Source: Bacteroidales bacterium (lineage in GTDB: Bacteria; Bacteroidota; Bacteroidia; Bacteroidales; WCHB1-69). Taken from it: a stretch of 64,000 nt of DNA. A program made the translations under genes and the position numbers. The notes below the pieces were generated by a model, which was not told the origin of the DNA, searched no databases, and saw only the letters and a list, made by a program, of their open reading frames with translations. This document shows positions 18,731 through 29,050 of this stretch, piece after piece (the stretch's first letter is position 1; every line of letters starts with the position of its first letter). The stretch spans positions 148,340 to 212,339 of the forward strand of contig JAKSMI010000004.1 in the NCBI GenBank assembly GCA_024400635.1, given 5' to 3'.

Positions 18731-18836
18731 TATCAGAATAATGACCGTAAGCAGCACATTTCTTTTGCGTATCGCAAGAGCTGAAGATAAATAATCCGGT
18801 AAGTGCGAGAACAGCAATAACGAGAATCTTTTTCAT
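18696..18836 (-). CDS. 46-residue lipoprotein
   Basis: A short ORF starts with the ATG at 18836 and reads MKKILVIAVLALLTG, then a lipobox ending IFSSC (Cys at about 21), then a 25-residue mature part containing TQKKCAAYGHYS. A -7 promoter box lies 38 bases upstream, and the next gene overlaps its 3' end. The classic lipoprotein signal, own promoter and spacing make it a real gene despite its size. Function unknown. Two cysteines remain after processing, the lipidated one and one in KKCAAY. Confidence 0.8.
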   Translation of the reverse strand: MKKILVIAVLALTGLFIFSSCDTQKKCAAYGHYSDNVEVAAESDQI

Positions 18837-18874
18837 AGGTATTATTATTTATTTCCTAATTTTTATTGACGGTG

Positions 18875-18882
18875 CAAAAGTA
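18875..18882 (-). promoter_or_regulatory. -7 promoter box TACTTTTG for the small lipoprotein and barrel protein
   Basis: A minus-strand TAnnTTTG match followed by C, 38 bases before the lipoprotein ATG. Confidence 0.7.
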
Positions 18883-18896
18883 CAAAAATTTTCCAA

Positions 18897-18929
18897 ATAA
18901 AAAGAGGCGGCCTTTTCAGGTCGCCTCTT
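18897..18929 (-). terminator. rho-independent terminator of the giant surface-protein gene
   Basis: On the minus strand the arms AAGAGGCGACC/GGCCGCCTCTT around TGAAAA are followed by a T run. It lies 66 bases past the stop codon of the 10-kb gene. A second small GCCC-TTC-GGGC hairpin sits between them at 18955. Confidence 0.8.
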
Positions 18930-18994
18930 GAAGGTGTTACCACCCTGCCCTTCGGGCTTCCATCCTAAGTTAGGACGGAATTTTTCGGGTGTGA

Positions 18995-21900
18995 TTATTT
19001 CTTGATGAATTTCTTCGTGGCCATGGCGTTGTCGCCAGCTACACGTACGAAATACATGCCGGATGCCATGTTGGTCAGGTCGATGCGGGCCTGGTTGTCA
19101 GTCAACTGGATTTCCTGAACCTTCTGACCAAAGGCGTTGTAAACAGCTGCCTCGTTCACATTGATATTGCCGTTGACAGTCAATACGACATAGTTGTCGG
19201 CCGGGTTGGGCATCAGGCTGATGCTGTTGGCCAAAGTGACATTGTCAATGCCAGTACCAATGGTGGTGAATGTCGTAGATACAAAGTCGCTCATGTTGTC
19301 GGTTGAGCAGATGGCTCTCACCTTAACCTCGTATGCGGTTTCAGGGGTCAAGCCTTCCATGGTGTAGTTCGTGGCCTGAACGGTTGCCTGTTGCCATGAA
19401 CCTGAGCCCTGGGCCTTGTACTGAACTTCCCAAGAGGTTTCGCTACCGCCGGCATTCCAAGTAACGGTTGCTGCGTTGGCAGTAATGTTGTCGACATGGA
19501 GGTTGGTAGGAGCGGCGCAAGGTTCTGCCGGAGCTGCGGGTGTGGTGAAGCTGTGGATGGCTGTCCAAGCGCTGGGAGTACCACCGTCGCATACGGCCTT
19601 TACCTGTACTTCGTAGGTGGTTTGGGCGGTCAAGCCACTCAAACCGTAGCTGGCGGTCGTCAGGTTGTTGACAGGAGTCCAGGTGCCGCCCTGTGCTCTC
19701 CACTGGAGATTCCAAGCACTTTCGCTGCCACCCGCGGTCCAGGCGATATCGGCAGAGTTGTACAGTACGTTGCTGGAAGCCAAGTTCGTTGGAACGTCGC
19801 AAGTACCCACTGGTGATGATTCATAAACTGAGATATCATCGATAGCACAAGAATAGAATGAAGATCCTACATAATTCCAATGGAATGCCAGACGACCGGT
19901 TGTTCCAGCTGGGACTTCTGCAAAGCTTACGGTATCTAATGAGATAGACGTAACACTAGTAAGTGTGGCAACTGTTTGGAATGAAGTGGAAATATTATCA
20001 ACATCTGTAACATAACCCACCGTCAATGTGCCATAAGATGTACTTTCCACTCTATAAGCAAATGCCAATTCTATCGTATTCAAGTCGCTGGTAAATTCAG
20101 GAAGTACAGCGTAAGCATCAGTTGATGGGGAACTACCAGTGAAAGTCAAAGCATTGGGATTTGAATGAGGATAAGAGTATGTACCGCCGTTCGTAATGTG
20201 AGGAGCTGGATATGCCGAACTATTGGTCGTAGATAGCCAGCAAACAGGAACAACACCCGCATTATTGTAAGCAGTGCCATTGTAAGAATCAAAGTTTTGG
20301 ACGTAAGGCAGTGCTATAGCAGCATCACATTCAGTATCGAAGGAAGCTCTTGCTGACCAATCGCTCAAATCACCGCCGCCGCAATTAGACTGTACGTAGA
20401 AATCGTATGTCGTTGAAGCAGAAAGTCCCGTTAAGGTATAAGGATTGGTTGTCGCATTGACAACGGTACCAGTGCCAGTGCCAGGAGTGAATCCGGAAGG
20501 ACCGTATTCGATATTCCAAGCCGTCGCTGTACCTCTTTCATTCCAGCTCAAATCTGCGGAATTGGCTGTCATATTGGAAGCACTCAATTGATTTGGCTTG
20601 ATACAAGATGGGATTTCTTCAATAACCAAATTGTCAATATAAGCATAGCTACTGGTTGTAGTATATGCATTCTTGAATGCGATGAATGCACCCGTGCCAG
20701 CGTAGTTGTTGAAGACAACGGTTCTTTCAGTCCAAGTTGATGCAGTTGCTTCGGGTTGGATAGTTTCAATTTCCTCGAATGTTGAAGCATCGGTAGGATC
20801 CGTCATAACACCAACAACCAGTCTGTCTGTTGAGCTGTTTGCTTTATACATAAAGGTAGCCTGCAATGTATTGACAGGATAAGTAGCATCGATTTCAGGA
20901 GTAATGGCAATATTATAAGTACTGGAAGTGCCTGCATAGAAATACAAAGAAGCTGGTGAACTATAAGAGGATGAACCGTAAATGTATGGTCTATTACTTG
21001 AATAGGTGTTTATCTTACTCCAGCAATTGGGATAAGCCGATTCTCCCGTACCATAACTGTCAAAATTCTCCGTATAAGGAATACCTACAACGTCACACAA
21101 AGTAAAGAAGCTGCAAGCATTTGACCAATCGCTCAAATCACCGCCGCCGCAATTAGACTGTACGTAGAAATCGTATGTCGTTGAAGCAGAAAGTCCCGTT
21201 AAGGTATAAGGATTGGTTGTCGCATTGACAACGGTACCAGTGCCAGTGCCAGGAGTGAATCCGGAAGGACCGTATTCGATATTCCAAGCCGTCGCTGTAC
21301 CTCTTTCATTCCAGCTCAAATCTGCGGAATTGGCTGTCATATTGGAAGCACTCAATTGATTTGGCTTGATACAAGATGGGATTTCTTCAATAACCAAATT
21401 GTCAATATAAGCATAGCTACTGGTTGTAGTATATGCATTCTTGAATGCGATGAATGCACCCGTGCCAGCGTAGTTGTTGAAGACAACGGTTCTTTCAGTC
21501 CAAGTTGATGCAGTTGCTTCGGGTTGGATAGTTTCAATTTCCTCGAATGTTGAAGCATCGGTAGGATCCGTCATAACACCAACAACCAGTCTGTCTGTTG
21601 AGCTGTTTGCTTTATACATAAAGGTAGCCTGCAATGTATTGACAGGATAAGTAGCATCGATTTCAGGAGTAATGGCAATATTATAAGTACTGGAAGTGCC
21701 TGCATAGAAATACAAAGAAGCTGGTGAACTATAAGAGGATGAACCGTAAATGTATGGTCTATTACTTGAATAGGTGTTTATCTTACTCCAGCAATTGGGA
21801 TAAGCCGATTCTCCCGTACCATAACTGTCAAAATTCTCCGTATAAGGAATACCTACAACGTCACACAAAGTGAAGAAGTTGCAAGCATTTGACCATGAGG

Positions 21901-24900
21901 AATAATCATCAGCACAAACAGTTCTAACGTATACCACGTATTCAGTGTTTGCGTCAAGGTCAGACAATTGGATTAAGGTGTCGGATATCGGATATTCCGT
22001 CAAATCGTCAGGATTGCTGCCGGCAGGACCGTATGCATATTCCCAAGAAGCGTCAGAGCTCATAGCAGGTGTAAAGGCAACATCTGCAGATGTCTGAGTA
22101 ATGTTGCTTGCGTGAACATTGATTGGACGGCCGCAATCGGTGGCGGTGAATTCAATACTTTCAACACTAACAGCAGGATCGTGATACACTGAACCATCGT
22201 TTTTCCACATCAAATAGAGACGTTTGGTTGAGTTAGCATAAGAACCATCCAAAGTAGCGGTGAAATGAGTATAAGAAGTTTGTTGGTTCAAATAGCCACT
22301 CAAAAGTTGTGCACCAGCTGGAGCACTACCAGAACCTGGAGTTACAACACCTGGATTGCCAACATAAACATACATATAGTCAAAGCTTGATTCACCAGCA
22401 CATTTCCAACTGATATCGAGGTTGAATTCTGCGAAGTCGCCGAAGTTGAAATCACGGCATGCCCATACGTATGATGAAGCTGCATCATCGTAGCTATTGC
22501 TTGCGCCATTGTCATTGGAGATGTAAAGCAAAGTATCGGTTGCACCTGAAGGAGTGCCAATATACCATTTACTTGCCTGTGTTCCATTGAATATCACCCA
22601 GTCTTCCGCATCCAAAGGATCAGAGAAATCAGTATAGTATGGAAGATCTGCTGCATTAGCTGCTGTAAGAATAGCAACGGCATCCGTCCATTCACTCACA
22701 TCACCACCACCGCAGTCAGTCTGAACTTTAGCATAATAAGTAGTATTTAAACTCAAACCTGTAATCTGATAAGAAGTACCAGTAGCAGTATATACATCAG
22801 TACTCAAATCAGGATCGAAGGTTGCGGTTGAGCCCAAAGCAATAGTATAGTTGCCAGATTCATCACCATTCCAAGCAAGGGTGGCATTGTCGGAGCCAAC
22901 AGCCTGAACAGTAACGCCCATTGGTTTTCTACAAGTAGGAGCCAACTTAATGACAACGTTATCAACATAACCATAGTTTGCTTGGTTAGAAGCTGCATAA
23001 CGAACTCTCATGGCCATACGACCATTGGTGCCTGTAAAGCCATCGAAATAACATTCTTGAGTTTCGTATGTAGATGAAGTGAATGTAAAAGCATTCATCA
23101 AAACGAATGAGTTTGGATCGGTAACATTGGTCATCACACCAACTTCAACGATGAATGGGTAAGAAGTGCTGTTTACACGGCCTGCGAATTCCAGAGCCAA
23201 ATCACTCATCTGATAGAGAGATTCATCTACTGGAGGCAGAATGGCAATCTGTTGTCCATAATCTTGTGTATATGCATAGAAACGCATACTGTTAGAGCCA
23301 CTGGCAGCGTCTGTTGTGCTGTTGTAAACAATAGGATAACCCGTATAAGAGGCATTTGTGCCATTGTTGAAATTATTCCAGCAAATGGGCAGGTTGTTTA
23401 CAGATACGCTGGTTGACGAAGTACCCGGTACATTGTCAAAGTTCATAGTGTAAGGCAATGTGGTCAGAGCTGCGCATTCTGTCGTGAAAGAACCCATGAG
23501 GTAGTCGCTATAACCATCGCCGGAAGAGCATACGGTACGTACATAAACATTGTAAGTGGTTGCCGGTGTCAATTCTGACAAACTGACGCTGTTGGTAGTA
23601 ACGATTTCTGCATCATTGTAGTGAGGAGTCTGAGTTGCTGGGCAATAGTAGAATTCCCAAGTACCTTCTGATGGATCATCTGTCCATTCAACATCAACAG
23701 ATGTAGATGTAATATTGTCGAACTGAAGGTTTGTAGGAGCTGCACAAGAAGGAATCAATGAAATTTCCACATCATCCAACCAATAATAGTAATTACTAGC
23801 GTTAGAATGCTGACGGAAAGCAACATAATTGCCTGTACCTGTCAGGGTTGTGTTTGCTAATGAGAAGGTATATTCATTCCAGCTTGTATTGGCCGGCTGG
23901 ATAATCTGAACGGATTCGAATGTGGCGGTGTTGTTAGGATCGCTCATAACACCCACTTCAAATGTACCGGATGAAGTAGTGCTTTCTGCCTGCAACCAGA
24001 ATTTCACGCGCAACGTGTGGATGTCAACATCCAGCTGAGGAGTTACCGCGGTTGTTGGATTTGTAGTTGCAGACTTAAAGAACAGTGTATTTGCACCAGA
24101 ATGGCAATGGCTTGAATTAGCTACAATATAAGGAGCGTCACCATACATAATGGGGAAAAACCAGCAAGCGGGTTGTGTAGATGTTGATGCCGTGTAGCTG
24201 TCGAAGTTTTCGGAGAATGGCAGCTGGTCAATCATACCGCAAGCGGTTCTGAAGTTGGCCTGAGTCCAAGCGCCATATTCGCCATTTTCGCAGACAATGC
24301 GTACATACACCTCGTAAACAGTGTTTGCAGAAAGGTTATCCAAATCAGTGGTTGGTTCTGTAACAGCTGTCGGGTTATCAAAATCAACATTGCCGGAAGT
24401 GCCGTAAACGACTTCCCAGTTGCTTTCATTACCGCCAGGAGTCCAGCTGATGGTAGCCGTATTAGTGGTAATTTGTGAAGCCGTGATGTTTTCAACACGA
24501 CCGCAGAATGGGATTTCGTGAATATCGACATCATCAATGTACATATTGTTAGAACCACCAATAGGCATACGGAAAGCAACGTAATGGCCATTGCCAGTGT
24601 AGCTGTCAGTATTGATTTCGGCCAATTCCCAGGTGCTGGTTGCACTTGGTGAAAAACTACCAACAACGTGGAAAGTACTATAATCCGTAGGATCCGTCAT
24701 GATACCAACTTCAATGTTAGAAGCAGAAGTATGATATGCGTAGAATGCTACTTGCAGATTGCTCATGTCAATTCCATCATCGAAACGAGGAGTGACGGCA
24801 TAGCTATAATATGATGAAGAAGCGTAGAAATACAATGAGAAGCCATCATCACCATGATGGGTCGAAGAAGTGTAAGGATATGAAGTGCTGTAGTTGGTAC

Positions 24901-27900
24901 CTCGCTTCCAGCAATCAACGAAATAAGTGGCACCACTACCGCCTGCTGAGTTGAAGTTTTCAGTAAAGGGCAACGTAGCAATAGCAGCACATTCTGTTTC
25001 AGCAGTCAAGCCAACCCAATAGCTGTATCCATCACCGCAATCAGAACGCATGCGAATGCTGTAAGCGGTGTTGGGGGTAAGGTCACTCAATGTCACAGGA
25101 GAAGCCGCTACCGAACCGTATGGAGTCCAGTCGGCATCATTGGCGGATTTGTATTCCAATTCCCAAGAAGATTCGGTATAACCAGGAACCCAGCTAACAG
25201 TAATTTCTTCAGCAGTAATTTCATCAATATGAACCACAGGGGCAATACAAGTGACGGTGTTGTCACATTCGCTACCGAAAATAACATTGCTGCGAGTTGA
25301 GTTTGCTGTCATATTGGGGCTGCCAGAAGTCGGATTGCTCAAACTTGGATTTTGGGAATCGCTATAGTAATAAACAGTACTTTTGAAAGGAGCCGTATGG
25401 TATTTAAATACATAAGAATCACCATCGAAGTCACCAGAGTTATCATCAACAATCAATACCAAGTTATCTGTACCATTATATTGGAATGGTGTGGTGAATG
25501 TAAAAGTGTTCCAACCTTGGTGGCAGTTCAGATTACCAGTATAAACCTGTTGCATACTACTTTCGGGAATATAATTGCTGGTTGAAGCAAATGAACTTTG
25601 GGTAGTATGTGCCAGATAAATGGTGACATTGGTTTTGTTGGTCGTAGCCGTTGAATAATTATACTCGAAAGATATGCTACTAAAAGTATTAGGACGATTA
25701 CCCAGTTCGGATGCCAAGAATATCTGTTCTGTAAGAGAATATTTATAGTAATTATTAATTGGAACATAATAGCCAGAACTTGTTCCCATAGTAAATTCAA
25801 CATCACCACCATACAAACAGCCTGTGGTGAAGTTTGCTGTAATAGGATCAGCAGTACCGGCGTCGCAGTTGGATGATACACGAACATCGTATTCGGTTTC
25901 GGGTTCAAGACCTGAAAGCACATAGTGGGTTTCGGCAACATCAGAACTTGCGGTAATCCAGCTTTCCGTACCGGCTTCTGCATATTCAACAGTATAACTT
26001 GCAATTGGAAGAGCAGGTGCTTGCCAAGTCAAGCGAGCTGTTGCACCAGTAACTTCAGATACTTCCAAATTGGCTGGAGACATACAGTCGGGAGCATAAT
26101 CCAAAACAACCGTATCAATATATATATAATTTGTTCCGCTGATTGGAGCCAAAAATGCCAAGTAAACATTGCCTTCGGTATAGGCATTAGGCAAAATCAC
26201 ATTAAAAGTCTCCCAATCAGAAGTGCTGGAATAATCCGTAGAATAAATAGATCTCAAAACAGTCATCGTATTAAGGTCTGTTGGATCCGTCATAATACCC
26301 ACATCCATACGACCATAAGAAGAACTTGTAACTTTGGCCTTGTATGAAAGCATCAATGTATTGGCGCCATAGCCACTCAAATCGAGAGCTTGGGAAGTTG
26401 CCAATGAATAATAATCAGAAGTAGAATAGAAATACAATGAACCAACGCCAGAGTAATGGGTAGAAGAAATATAAGGATAGTTGGATGAATTGTTGGTCAT
26501 ACGATCCCAGCAGTTGGGATATGATGTATAGGTTGTCGTACCATAATCATCGAAGTTTTCAACGAAAGGAATAACATCCGTAGGCAAGCAACGCGTGTTG
26601 AAGCTGGCAACAGATGACCAAACGCTTACATCTCCGCCACCGCAATTTGCTCTAACATACACATCGTAATGAGTATTGTCGGTCAAGTTGTAAACAGTAT
26701 ATGGATTTTCGTATGCAGGTTCGGGGGTTCCGAGATCTGGATCGGTGCCGTGTTCAACAACTACAACGTCCCACTGGCTTTCACCACTACGAGCAGTCCA
26801 AGCCACGGTTACGCTGTTGTCAGTGATTTGTGAGCAAGTCACTGACATAGGTTTCAGACAGGTAGGAGTTGGATATACGCTGAAATCATCAACGTAAGTA
26901 TATCCAGTAGAGGATGTCGGTTTACGCAATGCAATGTATGTACCAGTACCGGCATAGTCTGTCAATGGGACTTCCACTTCATACCAAGTTGAAGTCGCTT
27001 GCAATTCGGAGCCTGTAAATGAATGAACTGTGGTGAAGGTGGAAAGATCTGTAGGATCCGACATCACGCCAACTTCCAATGCACCATAACCAGTACTCGT
27101 TGAGCTTTTCAAGATTTTGAAATAGACAGACAAACTATTGATAGGATTTGTATTCACATCTACTTCAGGGGTGATTCCATAGCAATAATTCGATGAAGCT
27201 GAATTGTAGAAACAAAGGCTACCGGGAACAGATGACTTATAAGAAGAACTTATATATGGATATTGAGACGAATAGTTTGTTGTTCTTTGCCAACAGGATG
27301 GAAAATTCGAGTTTGAACCTGCACCGTATGTGTCAAAGTTTTCAGCATAAGGGATGCTCATATATTCTGGGCAAGCCGTACGAATGCGCAATGGTTCTGA
27401 CCAGAAGCTATGTTCGCCACCACAGTCGGTTCTAACATAGATGTCGTAAGGCGTATCGGCATTCAATCCTGTGAATTCGTAAGTAAGATCTGTAATGCCG
27501 TAGATAACATTGCTTTCATCTAAAGAATCACCAACGGCAACAGCGACAACGTCCCAACTGTTATCGGTAGGTAAAGCAGGCGTAAAAGAGAAAGACAAAC
27601 TGCTTTCGGTTATAGCAGTACCCGCAACTAAATTGTAAGGTCTGCCGCAGTTTGTACCCGTAATGGTAAGGTCATCAACAGAAGCAGCTGGATTACTGCC
27701 TTGGCTGCCATCATTCCACCACAACAAATAAAGACGTTGAATGCCGGCAAACTGACTATTTACCGTAATAGAGACATTGGTCCAGTTGGCTTCAAGATTA
27801 TAGGTACCCAATAAGGTAGTACCCTGAGGAGCAGCGCTGGAGTAGCTCCATGAACTCGGAAGAGTTGTCTCGTCACCCAAAAATACTTTGAGATAGTCAT

Positions 27901-29050
27901 AGGATGCAGATTCACCATAACCTAAGAATTTGAAAGAGATATTATATTCAGCGTAATCATTACCGAAATCAATATCACGATAAGCCCATGAAGTAGAAGT
28001 ACTTGAATTAGTGTAGTTGTTTGTTACACCATAATCGTTTGAAACATACAGAGCATTTTCGCCATCGGGAGTAGTATTGACAGCGGCACCAATCACCCAC
28101 TGGTTGATACCATTTTCAACTATTGTCCAGTTGGCATTTTCAGTCGGGTCTTCAAAATCCTGCGTATAAGGAAGTTCGGCAGGAATTTGAGGAGTAAGGA
28201 AAGATGCTGATTTCCAACGGCTCACAGTAGCATCGCTGCAAACAGCTCTCACATAAACATAATAATGAGTACTTGGTGACAAGTTTACGAGATCATAATT
28301 TGTCACAGTAATTGAAGTTGTTGGACTAGTGGTAGAATCTGGAATATCTGTCGCATCATCAGTAAGATATATATCCCAAGAAGTAGCGTTTTCATCAGTC
28401 CAAGCTAAAGAAGCGCTATTGTCGGTAATGTCGGAAACAGTAAGGTTTTGTACCATCCTGCAACCACCCGTCTGCACGTATGTAAACATCGTTTTAGGGA
28501 GGAAATTTCTTTGATTAGCAGTTACATCTGAAAGAGAGGTGCCATTGTATCCTTGAACACAAGCACCAGTAGCACTAACACCATAGAAAGAAGCACTCTT
28601 ATAAGTACTTTTTACTGTATTGTAAAAACCCACCAGCAAGTTGCCGCCACCGTATTCATACGGTTCATCAAATACAACCTCCATGGTAGTACCTGTGCCA
28701 TCCAAAGATCCTTCATAAACCATGGTGGCATTGGCATATCCATAATAACTTGAGATTGTTGTAGAGGAAACTTCTGTCAAAAACACTTTGAAATTGACAC
28801 TTCCCCAACCAGCAGAAGCAGGAGTAGAAAGGTAGAACGTCATCTTTGAGATGCTGCCACCAGCCATATCGGACAAATCTGATGCCGGAAATACATATTC
28901 GCATTTCAGATAATTATCGCAATACAGACCATAAACTGGAACATAGCTGCTTGTCGTTGTTCCATCGGCGACCGTCAGGGTTTCCTGCGCTCGCATCGCT
29001 GCCGGCAGCATCAGCAAAGCCGTCAGCAAAATTAATAGAAGCTTTTTCAT
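18995..29050 (-). CDS. giant T9SS-exported multi-domain protein with fibronectin III and jelly-roll modules
   Basis: The 3351-residue protein has a signal peptide (MKKLLLILLTALLM, cleavage near MRAQE). Two similar beta-rich modules occur at the very N terminus and again near residue 1080. The body has about 13 fibronectin type III-like domains, each opening with C-x-x-P-x-x-L/V and SA-x-x-x-W. They alternate with about ten MAM/'choice-of-anchor J'-like jelly-roll domains opening P-Y/F-x-E-N-F-D and containing GVMTDPTD. It ends in a T9SS type A sorting domain (LMPNPADNYV, NAFGQKVQEI, MASGMYFVRV). No enzyme domain is evident, so it is probably a surface adhesin or glycan-binding scaffold. Residues about 2387-2642 and 2643-2898 are nearly identical, reflecting a 768-bp tandem duplication. 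Regulation is unclear: the nearest promoter box is about 330 bases upstream. Confidence 0.88.
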   Translation of the reverse strand: MKKLLLILLTALLMLPAAMRAQETLTVADGTTTSSYVPVYGLYCDNYLKCEYVFPASDLSDMAGGSISKMTFYLSTPASAGWGSVNFKVFLTEVSSTTISSYYGYANATMVYEGSLDGTGTTMEVVFDEPYEYGGGNLLVGFYNTVKSTYKSASFYGVSATGACVQGYNGTSLSDVTANQRNFLPKTMFTYVQTGGCRMVQNLTVSDITDNSASLAWTDENATSWDIYLTDDATDIPDSTTSPTTSITVTNYDLVNLSPSTHYYVYVRAVCSDATVSRWKSASFLTPQIPAELPYTQDFEDPTENANWTIVENGINQWVIGAAVNTTPDGENALYVSNDYGVTNNYTNSSTSTSWAYRDIDFGNDYAEYNISFKFLGYGESASYDYLKVFLGDETTLPSSWSYSSAAPQGTTLLGTYNLEANWTNVSITVNSQFAGIQRLYLLWWNDGSQGSNPAASVDDLTITGTNCGRPYNLVAGTAITESSLSFSFTPALPTDNSWDVVAVAVGDSLDESNVIYGITDLTYEFTGLNADTPYDIYVRTDCGGEHSFWSEPLRIRTACPEYMSIPYAENFDTYGAGSNSNFPSCWQRTTNYSSQYPYISSSYKSSVPGSLCFYNSASSNYCYGITPEVDVNTNPINSLSVYFKILKSSTSTGYGALEVGVMSDPTDLSTFTTVHSFTGSELQATSTWYEVEVPLTDYAGTGTYIALRKPTSSTGYTYVDDFSVYPTPTCLKPMSVTCSQITDNSVTVAWTARSGESQWDVVVVEHGTDPDLGTPEPAYENPYTVYNLTDNTHYDVYVRANCGGGDVSVWSSVASFNTRCLPTDVIPFVENFDDYGTTTYTSYPNCWDRMTNNSSNYPYISSTHYSGVGSLYFYSTSDYYSLATSQALDLSGYGANTLMLSYKAKVTSSSYGRMDVGIMTDPTDLNTMTVLRSIYSTDYSSTSDWETFNVILPNAYTEGNVYLAFLAPISGTNYIYIDTVVLDYAPDCMSPANLEVSEVTGATARLTWQAPALPIASYTVEYAEAGTESWITASSDVAETHYVLSGLEPETEYDVRVSSNCDAGTADPITANFTTGCLYGGDVEFTMGTSSGYYVPINNYYKYSLTEQIFLASELGNRPNTFSSISFEYNYSTATTNKTNVTIYLAHTTQSSFASTSNYIPESSMQQVYTGNLNCHQGWNTFTFTTPFQYNGTDNLVLIVDDNSGDFDGDSYVFKYHTAPFKSTVYYYSDSQNPSLSNPTSGSPNMTANSTRSNVIFGSECDNTVTCIAPVVHIDEITAEEITVSWVPGYTESSWELEYKSANDADWTPYGSVAASPVTLSDLTPNTAYSIRMRSDCGDGYSYWVGLTAETECAAIATLPFTENFNSAGGSGATYFVDCWKRGTNYSTSYPYTSSTHHGDDGFSLYFYASSSYYSYAVTPRFDDGIDMSNLQVAFYAYHTSASNIEVGIMTDPTDYSTFHVVGSFSPSATSTWELAEINTDSYTGNGHYVAFRMPIGGSNNMYIDDVDIHEIPFCGRVENITASQITTNTATISWTPGGNESNWEVVYGTSGNVDFDNPTAVTEPTTDLDNLSANTVYEVYVRIVCENGEYGAWTQANFRTACGMIDQLPFSENFDSYTASTSTQPACWFFPIMYGDAPYIVANSSHCHSGANTLFFKSATTNPTTAVTPQLDVDIHTLRVKFWLQAESTTSSGTFEVGVMSDPNNTATFESVQIIQPANTSWNEYTFSLANTTLTGTGNYVAFRQHSNASNYYYWLDDVEISLIPSCAAPTNLQFDNITSTSVDVEWTDDPSEGTWEFYYCPATQTPHYNDAEIVTTNSVSLSELTPATTYNVYVRTVCSSGDGYSDYLMGSFTTECAALTTLPYTMNFDNVPGTSSTSVSVNNLPICWNNFNNGTNASYTGYPIVYNSTTDAASGSNSMRFYAYTQDYGQQIAILPPVDESLYQMSDLALEFAGRVNSTSYPFIVEVGVMTNVTDPNSFVLMNAFTFTSSTYETQECYFDGFTGTNGRMAMRVRYAASNQANYGYVDNVVIKLAPTCRKPMGVTVQAVGSDNATLAWNGDESGNYTIALGSTATFDPDLSTDVYTATGTSYQITGLSLNTTYYAKVQTDCGGGDVSEWTDAVAILTAANAADLPYYTDFSDPLDAEDWVIFNGTQASKWYIGTPSGATDTLLYISNDNGASNSYDDAASSYVWACRDFNFGDFAEFNLDISWKCAGESSFDYMYVYVGNPGVVTPGSGSAPAGAQLLSGYLNQQTSYTHFTATLDGSYANSTKRLYLMWKNDGSVYHDPAVSVESIEFTATDCGRPINVHASNITQTSADVAFTPAMSSDASWEYAYGPAGSNPDDLTEYPISDTLIQLSDLDANTEYVVYVRTVCADDYSSWSNACNFFTLCDVVGIPYTENFDSYGTGESAYPNCWSKINTYSSNRPYIYGSSSYSSPASLYFYAGTSSTYNIAITPEIDATYPVNTLQATFMYKANSSTDRLVVGVMTDPTDASTFEEIETIQPEATASTWTERTVVFNNYAGTGAFIAFKNAYTTTSSYAYIDNLVIEEIPSCIKPNQLSASNMTANSADLSWNERGTATAWNIEYGPSGFTPGTGTGTVVNATTNPYTLTGLSASTTYDFYVQSNCGGGDLSDWSNACSFFTLCDVVGIPYTENFDSYGTGESAYPNCWSKINTYSSNRPYIYGSSSYSSPASLYFYAGTSSTYNIAITPEIDATYPVNTLQATFMYKANSSTDRLVVGVMTDPTDASTFEEIETIQPEATASTWTERTVVFNNYAGTGAFIAFKNAYTTTSSYAYIDNLVIEEIPSCIKPNQLSASNMTANSADLSWNERGTATAWNIEYGPSGFTPGTGTGTVVNATTNPYTLTGLSASTTYDFYVQSNCGGGDLSDWSARASFDTECDAAIALPYVQNFDSYNGTAYNNAGVVPVCWLSTTNSSAYPAPHITNGGTYSYPHSNPNALTFTGSSPSTDAYAVLPEFTSDLNTIELAFAYRVESTSYGTLTVGYVTDVDNISTSFQTVATLTSVTSISLDTVSFAEVPAGTTGRLAFHWNYVGSSFYSCAIDDISVYESSPVGTCDVPTNLASSNVLYNSADIAWTAGGSESAWNLQWRAQGGTWTPVNNLTTASYGLSGLTAQTTYEVQVKAVCDGGTPSAWTAIHSFTTPAAPAEPCAAPTNLHVDNITANAATVTWNAGGSETSWEVQYKAQGSGSWQQATVQATNYTMEGLTPETAYEVKVRAICSTDNMSDFVSTTFTTIGTGIDNVTLANSISLMPNPADNYVVLTVNGNINVNEAAVYNAFGQKVQEIQLTDNQARIDLTNMASGMYFVRVAGDNAMATKKFIKK
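20354..21889. repeat. two tandem 768-bp near-identical units inside the giant gene
   Basis: Unit 1 is 20354-21121 and unit 2 is 21122-21889. The sequences read as identical except for two substitutions close to the end of the unit (near 21102 and 21110 versus 21870 and 21878). The unit is exactly 256 codons, so the frame is kept, and holds one jelly-roll plus one fibronectin-III module. The lack of silent differences indicates a very recent duplication or ongoing gene conversion. Confidence 0.95.

Noticed and set aside
20354..21889. CRISPR array or satellite repeat
   Set aside because: The repeats are 768 bp, coding and directly adjacent without spacers. No CRISPR-like array was seen anywhere in the window.
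18995..29050. Many antisense and shifted ORFs within the giant gene
   Set aside because: They are shadows of a long low-bias frame, have no promoters or signals, and two of them are duplicated only because the host gene is.
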